Below, piece by piece: positions 57,232 through 64,000 of a DNA stretch of 64,000 nucleotides. The stretch's first letter is position 1. Every line of letters begins with the position of its first letter. Below the pieces are notes generated by a model. It was not told where the DNA came from and ran no database searches. It worked only from the letters and a program-made list of their open reading frames with translations. The translations under genes were made by a program, and so were the position numbers. Source of the stretch: CBDBND01 sp965262665 (GTDB taxonomy: Bacteria > Pseudomonadota > Alphaproteobacteria > Rhodospirillales > Rhodospirillaceae); contig CBDHFR010000003.1 of the NCBI GenBank assembly GCA_965262665.1, positions 248,001-312,000 on the forward strand, written 5' to 3'.

Positions 57232-57500
57232 GGCTCAATCTTGGCGTCCACCGGCGCGGACAAATCGTTGTGTATTGACCGGCATGGAACAGGATCGTGC
57301 CCGCCGTCGGACCAAGGGTGACAGCGGGCCAACCTTTTGAAACCGAGCCACCAACCGAAAAGTAATCCGTGTTCTTTAATGGCCTCTGCCATGTAGGTTG
57401 AGCAGGTCGGATGGAACCGGCAGCGTGTCCCCAGTACAGGCGATAGGACAACCTGATACGCTTTGATCAAGACCAAAGATGTACGTTGAATCAGGTTCAC
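57228..57500 (-). CDS. yidD: Membrane protein insertion efficiency factor YidD
   Basis: The protein is about 90 aa. LVLIKAYQVVLSPVLGTRCR, FHPTCSTYMAEAIKEHG and RLARCHPWSDGGHDPVP are the three family blocks with conserved Cys. It lies at the cytoplasmic membrane face and assists YidC. It overlaps both neighbours by 4 bases. Confidence 0.95.
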   Translation of the reverse strand: MNLIQRTSLVLIKAYQVVLSPVLGTRCRFHPTCSTYMAEAIKEHGLLFGWWLGFKRLARCHPWSDGGHDPVPCRSIHNDLSAPVDAKIEP

Positions 57501-57865
57501 TTGTGATCGCCTTTCTGCTGAGCTGGCAGTTTCAGGGTTGTCATAGCCTGACGCAGGTCTTTTTCCATAGTCTCAAATGGCAATGACGTCGTTTCCTGTC
57601 TTCCAATTAAAACGTAATCCACACCGTTCATTCCAAGTTCCGGCATTACCCGTTCGGCCAAGGCGCGCAGACGGCGCTTCGTGCGGTTGCGGGCTACGGC
57701 ATTACCCACTTTGCGGCTGGCTGTGAAACCGATGCGGATGTTCGGCTGCCCGTTATCCCGCGCACAGACCTGCAACACAAACCCGGGCGTTACGCGCTTG
57801 GTCCGGGCAGCAGCAACGGCCAAGAAATCTTCCCGGCGTTTCAGGCGGCCCAGGGGGCGTCCCAT
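57497..57865 (-). CDS. rnpA: Ribonuclease P protein component
   Basis: The protein is about 122 aa. It helps the RNase P RNA mature tRNA 5' ends. The family RNR motif is in GNAVARNRTKRRLRAL and the N-terminal LKRREDFLAVAAART is normal. It follows rpmH by 26 bases. Confidence 0.95.
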   Translation of the reverse strand: MGRPLGRLKRREDFLAVAAARTKRVTPGFVLQVCARDNGQPNIRIGFTASRKVGNAVARNRTKRRLRALAERVMPELGMNGVDYVLIGRQETTSLPFETMEKDLRQAMTTLKLPAQQKGDHK

Positions 57866-57891
57866 GGTCCGGTTCCTCGGGGGACTAAAGC

Positions 57892-58026
57892 TTAAGCGGA
57901 CAAGCGCTTGCGGCCCTTGGCGCGGCGGCTAGCAAGGACCTTGCGGCCAGCTTTGGTGGCCATGCGGGCACGGAACCCATGGCGACGCTTGCGGACCAAT
58001 CGGCTCGGCTGGAACGTCTGTTTCAC
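57892..58026 (-). CDS. rpmH: 50S ribosomal protein L34
   Basis: The 44-aa protein begins at GTG 58026 behind GGAG and reads MKQTFQPSRLVRKRRHGFRA, then MATKAGRKVLASRRAKGRKR and LSA. This is a complete L34 of the large ribosomal subunit. It opens the operon with rnpA, yidD and yidC. The 288 bases upstream (58027-58314) hold no gene I can support and should contain its promoter. Confidence 0.97.
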   Translation of the reverse strand: MKQTFQPSRLVRKRRHGFRARMATKAGRKVLASRRAKGRKRLSA

Positions 58027-58314
58027 GTGGGTTACTCCGCTGTAGCGCTTAAAGAATCATCCCGCCAGCGCAAGGCGGCGGGCTGCGGCGAAAGCCGGTG
58101 GGGTGTATAGCCGTGGGCCTAAAGGCTGTCAATGTGCTGGTGGCTGTGAGACACCGTTGGATACTGCCCTTTTTTTGTCTGTTTTCAGCCGTTTCTGGCC
58201 TTATGCTCACGTAAACCTGAATGGCCATGCTCCCCTCACAGTGTTATGGCCCTGGTGGTGGTCCAGTGGACCGCGCCCCGTGATGATAGAACCAATAAGG
58301 CGGTATTCCGCACC

Positions 58315-59088
58315 ATGATCAGCACCGAAACCGATCACTCAGCCGCGGACCCGGCCTCCCGATCTGCCGATTCTCCACAAAAGACGTCGCTAGCGAAAAG
58401 GCTTGTGGTTCTCGGACTATTTGCAGCCATGATTGCCGCCCTGCTGTCCAGCGGCGTTCAGGACTTTTTGTCCTTAGAGGTTCTGAAAGACAATCGCGAG
58501 TCCCTGCTCGATTTTGTTGACCGAAACTATGCCGCCGCCGCCGCGGTGTTTGTGGTGGTCTACATCCTGGCAGTGACGTTTTCCATTCCCGGTGCCGTTT
58601 GGTTGTCCATCGCTGGAGGATTCGTCTTTACGGCTGGGCCGGCTACCGTATACATCGTTGTTGCCGCCACCATCGGCGCGACGCTGGTTTTTCTGTTGGC
58701 CCGCTATGTTCTGGGCGACATGTTGCGGCAAAGAGCGGGCGGCGCCATCGATCGTATGCGTGCAGGTTTTCAGGACAACGCCTTGAGTTACATGCTGGTC
58801 CTGCGTCTTGTACCATTATTTCCCTTCTTTATTGTCAACCTGGTGCCGGCGTTCCTAAACGTGCCCCTGCGCATCTATGTTCTGGGCACCGCCATCGGTA
58901 TTATCCCCGGAGCCTTTGTTTACGCTTGGGTCGGCAGCGGTGTCGGCGCCGTGTTCGATGCCGGCGGCGCCGTGGACCCAGGCGCTATCCTCTTGCAACC
59001 CAATGTCATCGGCCCATTGCTCGGTCTTGCCGCCCTGGCTTTGATCCCCGTTGCCTACAAAAAGCTGCGCAAGACCACCGATGACTGA
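58315..59088 (+). CDS. TVP38/TMEM64 family (DedA-related) membrane protein
   Basis: The protein is about 257 aa from ATG 58315. Six hydrophobic segments and the SNARE-associated core are seen: YILAVTFSIPGAVWLSIAGG, FVFTAGPATVYIVVAATIGA, LRLVPLFPFFIVNLVPAFL and LGTAIGIIPGAFVYAWVGSG. It is a likely lipid scramblase-like or transporter-like protein of the DedA superfamily. Its stop overlaps the start of the FAD oxidoreductase gene by 8 bases, so the two are translationally coupled. Confidence 0.92.
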   Translation: MISTETDHSAADPASRSADSPQKTSLAKRLVVLGLFAAMIAALLSSGVQDFLSLEVLKDNRESLLDFVDRNYAAAAAVFVVVYILAVTFSIPGAVWLSIAGGFVFTAGPATVYIVVAATIGATLVFLLARYVLGDMLRQRAGGAIDRMRAGFQDNALSYMLVLRLVPLFPFFIVNLVPAFLNVPLRIYVLGTAIGIIPGAFVYAWVGSGVGAVFDAGGAVDPGAILLQPNVIGPLLGLAALALIPVAYKKLRKTTDD

Positions 59089-60508
59089 CGTGCTGAAACC
59101 TGACTTGTGTGTCATCGGCGCCGGTTCCGGTGGCCTTTCGGTCGCGGCCGGGGCGGTGCAAATGGGGGCATCGGTGGTCTTGATCGAAAAGGGTCCCATG
59201 GGCGGCGACTGCCTCAACACCGGATGTGTGCCCTCAAAAGCTTTGCTGGCGGCCGGGCATGCGGCCAATGTTTATAGCCAATCCGAACGTTTCGGGGTGC
59301 GCGGCCAGACCCCCGAGGTGGATTTCCAGGCGGTGCATGATCATGTCCATGATGTCATTGCCGGTATTGCGCCCCATGATTCCGTCGAACGCTTTGAGAG
59401 TTTGGGTGTCAGGGTTATTCAGGGTGACGCCCGGTTCACATCCAAACGAGATGTTGAAGTAAACGGTCAAATCATCCGGGCACGGCGGTTTGTGTTGGCC
59501 ACGGGGTCCAGCGCTTTTGTGCCGCCCATCGATGGATTGGCAAATACCCGCTACCTCACCAACGAAACCATCTTCGATCTCACTCGGGCACCAGACCACC
59601 TCATTATCATCGGCGGCGGCCCCATCGGGTGCGAAATGGCCCAAGCACACCGGCAACTCAGATGCAGGGTTACCGTGCTTGAAGCCTCCACCATATTGCC
59701 CAAGGATGATCCAGATTTGGTGTCGGTCGTTCGTGATCAACTCACCATAGATGGTATCGACATCATCGAAGGCGCTAAGGTGGTTGGTACAGCAGCCAAA
59801 GACGGCGGTGTTGGGGTTACCTTTGAACGGGACGGCAAGCAGGAAACCGTCGGGGGCTCCCATCTCCTTGTTGCCGTGGGGCGCAAAGCCACAGTTGAGG
59901 GTCTTGGGCTCGACACGGGAGGGATCAACTACTTACCCAAAGGCATCGCCGTCAATGCCGGGCTGCGCACCTCCAACCGGCGGGCCTACGCCATTGGCGA
60001 TTGTGCTGGCGGTCTGCAGTTCACCCATGTCGCCGGATATCACGCCGGGATTGTTATTCGCAGCGCCTTGTTCCGGTTACCGGCTAAGGCCGATCACACT
60101 GCTGTACCGTGGGTGACCTACACCGATCCTGAATTGGCACAGGTCGGATTGAATGAGACCGAAGCGCACAAAAAATTCGGCGATAACATTCGTGTCGTCA
60201 CTTGGCCCTTTGCAGAAAACGATCGCGCCCGGGCGGAACGCAAGACCCACGGTCTGGTTAAAGCCGTGTTGGCGAAGAATGGGCGCATACTTGGCTGCGG
60301 CATCGTCGGCCCCCATGCCGGCGAGCTCATTCAGGTTTGGATTCTGGCTCTGACCCAAAACCTCAAGATCGGTGCTATGGCCGGCATGATCGCGCCCTAT
60401 CCCACCTTGGGCGAGGTTTCGAAACGGGCCGCCGGCGCGTATTACACGCCGTCTTTATTCAATGACCGCACCAAGCGTGTGGTCCGCTTTCTATCCAAGT
60501 TCGGGTGA
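59081..60508 (+). CDS. FAD-dependent pyridine nucleotide-disulfide oxidoreductase (MerA-like)
   Basis: The protein is about 475 aa. The FAD site is LCVIGAGSGGLSVAAGA; the redox pair is in GGDCLNTGCVPSK; the NAD(P) site is LIIIGGGPIGCEMAQ; the second FAD site is AYAIGDCAGG. The C-terminal dimer domain is complete, but the line that usually reads HPTLSE is YPTLGE, so the catalytic His is Tyr. It lacks the N-terminal heavy-metal domain of true mercuric reductase. The usual partner is the TVP38 protein, as here. The substrate is unknown. Confidence 0.9.
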   Translation: MTDVLKPDLCVIGAGSGGLSVAAGAVQMGASVVLIEKGPMGGDCLNTGCVPSKALLAAGHAANVYSQSERFGVRGQTPEVDFQAVHDHVHDVIAGIAPHDSVERFESLGVRVIQGDARFTSKRDVEVNGQIIRARRFVLATGSSAFVPPIDGLANTRYLTNETIFDLTRAPDHLIIIGGGPIGCEMAQAHRQLRCRVTVLEASTILPKDDPDLVSVVRDQLTIDGIDIIEGAKVVGTAAKDGGVGVTFERDGKQETVGGSHLLVAVGRKATVEGLGLDTGGINYLPKGIAVNAGLRTSNRRAYAIGDCAGGLQFTHVAGYHAGIVIRSALFRLPAKADHTAVPWVTYTDPELAQVGLNETEAHKKFGDNIRVVTWPFAENDRARAERKTHGLVKAVLAKNGRILGCGIVGPHAGELIQVWILALTQNLKIGAMAGMIAPYPTLGEVSKRAAGAYYTPSLFNDRTKRVVRFLSKFG

Positions 60509-60514
60509 TCCCCT

Positions 60515-61921
60515 ATGGGTGAGTCGTCGTCCATCGAAAATCGGTCCACCGCACGATCCGGCAGTCGTGCTTGGTTTACCGGATTGTCCGCGCGCCTGCT
60601 CTGGCTGACCATCGCGTTCATCATGTTGTGCGAGGTTTTGATCTTCGCACCGTCCATCGGCCGTTTCCGCGTCCAGTACCTTGAGATGAAACTGGAAGCC
60701 GCACATCTCACCCTTACGGCTTTGGAAGCTGCCGAGATGGTGGACCCCGAACTGCAACGCCGCCTGCTCAATCAGGCGGGTGTGCTCGGCATGACGGTCA
60801 TACGCCCCGGTATGCCGGCCCGGACCCTCGGCCCCGACATGCCGTCGCGTATTCCGCTGCTGTTTGATCTGCGCGATGGCACGTTCTTCTCGCTGATTCG
60901 GGATGCCCTGTCGTGCATGATCCAACCGAAGGGCATGGTCATTGGGGTCACCGGGTACTCGCCAACGGATCCGAACGTCATCGTTGAAGTGATATTGGCA
61001 GAAGAGCCCTTACGCCGTGAGTTGATCGATTACGGTCAGCGTATTTTTCTGTTGAGCCTATTCATCTCCATCGTCACGGCAGCGTTGGTCTACCTCACAA
61101 TCCAATGGCTCGCGGTGCGTCCCATGCGTCGATTGACTGAAAACATGATCGCCTTTCAAGAAGCGCCTGAAGATCCCGCCCGGGTCATGACACCGGGTGA
61201 CCGTCAGGACGAAGTGGGTGTCGCGCAACGCGCGCTGGCTGACATGCAAGACCAGTTACGCTCCGCACTGACGCAAAAAGAACGTCTTGCCGGTGTGGGT
61301 ACGGCGGTGACGAAAATCTCCCACGACCTCAAAAATATACTGGCGACGGCCATGTTGGAATCGGACCGTCTCGATCAATCGGATGATCCCGAAGTGCGCC
61401 GCATCACCTCCGGCTTGGTGAAAGCCATCAATCGCGCCATTCATCTTTCCACCAAGACTCTGCGTTTCGCCAAAGAGGGTCCGCCCCGGGTGGAACTGAG
61501 CGAGATCGATCTGGTTGCTTTGCTAAATGAGATCAAAGAAGCCATGGCGCCGGCCTTGACCGCGTGTAATGTGCAGATCAATACGACAGATCAGAATCAC
61601 ATCAACGCAGACGCAGACTTGCTGCGCCGGGCTTTGGAAAATCTCATCAGAAATGCGACCGAAGCCGGGGCAACGGAAGTGTGCATATCCATTGAACCGG
61701 AACCTGAAAGCTTCTGCGTCATGGTCGCCGACAATGGTCCCGGCTTGCCTGCCAAAGCGATGGAAAATCTCTTCGTTCCCTTCGCCGGGTCCGCCCGATC
61801 CGGCGGCTCCGGCCTTGGTCTACCCATTTCCAGGGAGGCCATTCGCGCCCAAGGCGGTGACATGTTTTTGAAGGATTCAACGGCATCGGGCACCATTTTC
61901 GCCATTCGTCTGCCGCTCTAG
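60515..61921 (+). CDS. Sensor histidine kinase
   Basis: The protein is about 468 aa. Two membrane helices (about 26-46 and 177-198) enclose a periplasmic sensor domain; a HAMP region follows (residues 200-250). The phospho-acceptor His270 is in VTKISHDLKNILA. The ATPase domain has the N box ENLIRNATEAGA, G1 VADNGPGLP, and G2 GGSGLGLPISREAI. No response regulator gene is next to it in this window, so its partner is elsewhere. It starts 6 bases after the oxidoreductase gene and may be co-transcribed with it. Confidence 0.93.
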   Translation: MGESSSIENRSTARSGSRAWFTGLSARLLWLTIAFIMLCEVLIFAPSIGRFRVQYLEMKLEAAHLTLTALEAAEMVDPELQRRLLNQAGVLGMTVIRPGMPARTLGPDMPSRIPLLFDLRDGTFFSLIRDALSCMIQPKGMVIGVTGYSPTDPNVIVEVILAEEPLRRELIDYGQRIFLLSLFISIVTAALVYLTIQWLAVRPMRRLTENMIAFQEAPEDPARVMTPGDRQDEVGVAQRALADMQDQLRSALTQKERLAGVGTAVTKISHDLKNILATAMLESDRLDQSDDPEVRRITSGLVKAINRAIHLSTKTLRFAKEGPPRVELSEIDLVALLNEIKEAMAPALTACNVQINTTDQNHINADADLLRRALENLIRNATEAGATEVCISIEPEPESFCVMVADNGPGLPAKAMENLFVPFAGSARSGGSGLGLPISREAIRAQGGDMFLKDSTASGTIFAIRLPL

Positions 61922-62012
61922 GGTGCCGCCGCACCCCTATCATCCATAACCCAAATGGTCTAAACCCCGCACCGGCTCAAATAATCACAGGCACGCATCA
62001 GGACCGTCAGCC

Positions 62013-62840
62013 ATGAGCACGACTGAACCCACCGAATCCCGGACTACCACGCGCGACTTATTGGCCCGCAAAGGCGGCGCCCCGATCGTGTGCATCACTG
62101 CCTATTCGGCACCCATGGCCTCGCTCATGGACGACCATGTGGATGTGTTGTTGGTGGGCGATTCCCTCGGCATGGTGTTTTACGGGTTGCCGTCAACGCT
62201 GCCTGTAACCACCGACATGATGATCAATCACGGTGCGGCCGTCGTGCGTGGATCGAAGAAAGCATGTGTCATTGTCGATCTGCCGTTCGGCTCCTACCAA
62301 GGCTCGCCCGCACAGGCCTTTGAAACTGCCGCCCGGGTGATGGCCGAAACCGGCTGCGCTGCCGTCAAACTGGAAGGCGGTGTAGCCATGGCCGAGACCA
62401 TCGGCTTTCTGGTGACCCGCGGTATTCCGGTGATGGGTCATGTCGGCATGACGCCCCAATCGGTCAATGCGTTTGGCGGGTACCGGGCACAGGGCCGGAC
62501 CAAAGAGGTGGCTGACACCGTTCACGCTGATGCCCAAGCCATGGCCGACTCCGGCGCCTTTGCCATGGTGATCGAAAGCACGGTGGAACCTGTGGCCCGC
62601 GCCATCACCGAACAGGTCAACATCCCCACCATCGGAATCGGCGCCTCGCCGGCCTGCGATGGGCAAATCATCGTTGCCGAAGACATCCTCGGTCTGTTCC
62701 AGGATTTCAAACCCCGTTTTGTCGAACGTTATGCCGATCTCGGCGAGGAAATTTCAGCAGCGGTGGAACATTACGCGGAGGATGTGCGCGCCCGTCGGTT
62801 CCCGACCCTCGATCACTGCTACGGTGTTGAGAAAGACTAG
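62013..62840 (+). CDS. panB: 3-methyl-2-oxobutanoate hydroxymethyltransferase
   Basis: The protein is about 275 aa. It makes ketopantoate from ketoisovalerate with methylene-tetrahydrofolate. LLVGDSLGMVFYGLPSTLPV, GHVGMTPQSVNAFGGYRAQG and TIGIGASPACDGQIIVAEDI are family blocks; Mg-binding Asp residues are retained. panC follows after 17 bases. Confidence 0.97.
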   Translation: MSTTEPTESRTTTRDLLARKGGAPIVCITAYSAPMASLMDDHVDVLLVGDSLGMVFYGLPSTLPVTTDMMINHGAAVVRGSKKACVIVDLPFGSYQGSPAQAFETAARVMAETGCAAVKLEGGVAMAETIGFLVTRGIPVMGHVGMTPQSVNAFGGYRAQGRTKEVADTVHADAQAMADSGAFAMVIESTVEPVARAITEQVNIPTIGIGASPACDGQIIVAEDILGLFQDFKPRFVERYADLGEEISAAVEHYAEDVRARRFPTLDHCYGVEKD

Positions 62841-62857
62841 GGCGGATCAACACACCC

Positions 62858-63724
62858 ATGTCCGACTCAAACTCTTCCCTTCATGTCGTCCGTGATGTCG
62901 ACAGCCTGCGCCGCCGCGTTGCATCGTGGCGGGGCGCACTGCAATCTGTGGCTCTGGTACCGACCTTGGGCGCCCTTCACGACGGGCATTTGGCCCTGGT
63001 GGAGCGGGCCAAAGCCCTGGCCGATGCGGTAGTGGTGTCTATCTTCATCAACCCCGCCCAATTCGGACCGGACGAAGACTTAAACGCCTATCCCCGCCCG
63101 GAGGCTGAAGATTGGGAGTTGCTCGATCAAGCTGGAGTAGATCTTCTCTACCGGCCCGATGGGGCGGCCATGTATCCCGACGGTTATCAAACCAACGTCA
63201 CCGTACGAAAGGTGAGCCAAGGCCTGTGCGGCCATCACCGGCCCGGACACTTTGACGGTGTTGCCACCATCGTTGCCAAGCTGTTGCTCCAGGCTTTGCC
63301 CGACATCGCGCTGTTTGGCGAAAAGGATTACCAGCAGTTGATCGTCATTCAGCAGGTGGTACGGGATTTGAATATTCCCGTCGATATCATTGGCGTGCCG
63401 ACGGTGAGGGAAACCGACGGCTTGGCTTTGTCCTCGCGCAATGCCTATTTGAGTGCTGAGCAGCGGCGCATTGCACCCGCTCTCTATAAAGAGCTGACGG
63501 CTGCGGCCGCTGACATTGCTACCGGTGCCGCCATCACGGAGCGCTGCGCCGCGACAACGGACACCCTCACGTTGGCAGGGTTCACGTCCATCGACTATGT
63601 GGAAGCGCGCGACGCCAAGACACTGGCACCGTTACGGACATTGGAGACTGAGGGGCGCGTTTTGGCTGCAGCCTGGCTCGGCAAGGCCCGGTTGATCGAT
63701 AACGTCGCGGTGCCGAAAACCTAA
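62858..63724 (+). CDS. panC: Pantothenate synthetase
   Basis: The protein is about 288 aa. It joins pantoate and beta-alanine with ATP. LVPTLGALHDGHLALVERA holds the nucleotide-binding HxGH; SIFINPAQFGPDEDLNAYPR and LFGEKDYQQLIVIQQ are typical; the C-terminal dimer domain has LSSRNAYLS. The end overlaps the next convergent gene by 4 bases. Confidence 0.97.
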   Translation: MSDSNSSLHVVRDVDSLRRRVASWRGALQSVALVPTLGALHDGHLALVERAKALADAVVVSIFINPAQFGPDEDLNAYPRPEAEDWELLDQAGVDLLYRPDGAAMYPDGYQTNVTVRKVSQGLCGHHRPGHFDGVATIVAKLLLQALPDIALFGEKDYQQLIVIQQVVRDLNIPVDIIGVPTVRETDGLALSSRNAYLSAEQRRIAPALYKELTAAAADIATGAAITERCAATTDTLTLAGFTSIDYVEARDAKTLAPLRTLETEGRVLAAAWLGKARLIDNVAVPKT

Positions 63725-64000
63725 CGAACGTAGATGTGCACTTCCGCGGACTGGGCGGTCGGGCTCGCCATGGCGGACAGCATCACCCGGTCGGAGGGCA
63801 GGCCCATGCCCGAGAGGGATTGCAGCACCTGTTCCGCATTGCGCCGGGCCGATCCGGACGACAGGTTTTGGCTGCCCGAACCCGGGCTCACCGCGACCAA
63901 ATCAAAGATGGCATCGGGCCGGCGTTCCAGAGCGCGGCTGACGGCTTGGTACAGAGCCGGTTCATAGGCGACGTCTTGGCGGTCGAACCTGATCACCACC
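63721..64000 (-). CDS. C-terminal part of an unidentified, probably envelope protein (partial)
   Basis: The frame runs in from the right edge on the minus strand and ends at 63721. About 93 residues are visible: VAYEPALYQAVSRALERRPD, AIFDLVAVSPGSGS, then AEQVLQSLSGMGLPSDRVML and SAEVHIYVR. The helix-strand pattern is reminiscent of OmpA-like or SPOR-type periplasmic domains, but I cannot name the family. Confidence 0.6.
   Translation of the reverse strand, partial: VVIRFDRQDVAYEPALYQAVSRALERRPDAIFDLVAVSPGSGSQNLSSGSARRNAEQVLQSLSGMGLPSDRVMLSAMASPTAQSAEVHIYVR

Overview
The window is chromosomal DNA of an alphaproteobacterium, most likely a Rhodospirillales-type or related free-living lineage. 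This is inferred from gene families and order, not from a database search. The pointers are an F1 ATP synthase operon (atpHAGDC) without the Fo genes, the runs ffs-dnaX-ybaB-recR and gpmI-envC-ctpA-deacetylase-rppH, DUF2336 and DUF484 proteins, and rpmH-rnpA-yidD-yidC-engB-argB.

Layout. 1-1760: tail of an unknown gene and an oligopeptide-binding protein. 1761-5450: an accessory island with an APH-type kinase, dispersed palindromic repeats, a frameshifted DUF429 gene and a NucS-like PD-(D/E)XK nuclease. 5453-7330: an M32 carboxypeptidase, a small ORF and a TetR-type palindrome. 7500-11700: a gene graveyard with remnants of IS21, IS30 and IS3 transposases and of an amidohydrolase, surrounding a umuDC-like pair. 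11753-16495: a rhomboid protease and a phytanoyl-CoA dioxygenase gene cut by two insertion sequences (IS630 and IS1595 families). 16556-21247: xerC, DUF484, a small transaldolase and priA. 21457-28204: the F1 operon, an IS5-type element at the atpC stop codon, and a ferritin-like protein. 28204-35345: a deleted IS630 copy, then the leftward run rppH, deacetylase, ctpA, envC, gpmI. 35464-42097: SRP RNA, dnaX, ybaB, recR, a lipoprotein, nfeD/SPFH and rmuC. 42181-49483: a DUF4139 protein, def-fmt, truA and dapD-dapE. 49727-53193: a damaged diguanylate cyclase gene and a DUF2336 gene cut by a 449-bp transposase-less element that carries a membrane-protein gene. 53190-58026: HAD phosphatase, argB, engB, yidC, yidD, rnpA, rpmH. 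58315-64000: TVP38 protein, FAD oxidoreductase, histidine kinase, panB-panC, and the end of an unknown gene.

The core genes serve translation and its maturation (def, fmt, truA, rpmH, rnpA, SRP RNA), membrane protein insertion (yidC, yidD), DNA maintenance (priA, dnaX, recR, xerC, rmuC), energy, and lysine, arginine and pantothenate synthesis. Most form tight operons with 4-base overlaps.

The most interesting parts are the mobile DNA. Removing one target-site copy and the inserted DNA rebuilds an in-frame 386-codon dioxygenase gene and a 439-codon DUF2336 gene (the latter with one internal TAA). One IS630 copy sits in a CTAG that was the shared stop codon of two convergent genes, and its ends regenerate TAA for both. 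The 449-bp element at 51652-52100 fits no family I recognise and is the best candidate for something undescribed. Several lesions are one-base losses in homopolymers, so base-calling error must be excluded before calling those genes dead. I found no tRNA, rRNA or CRISPR array.
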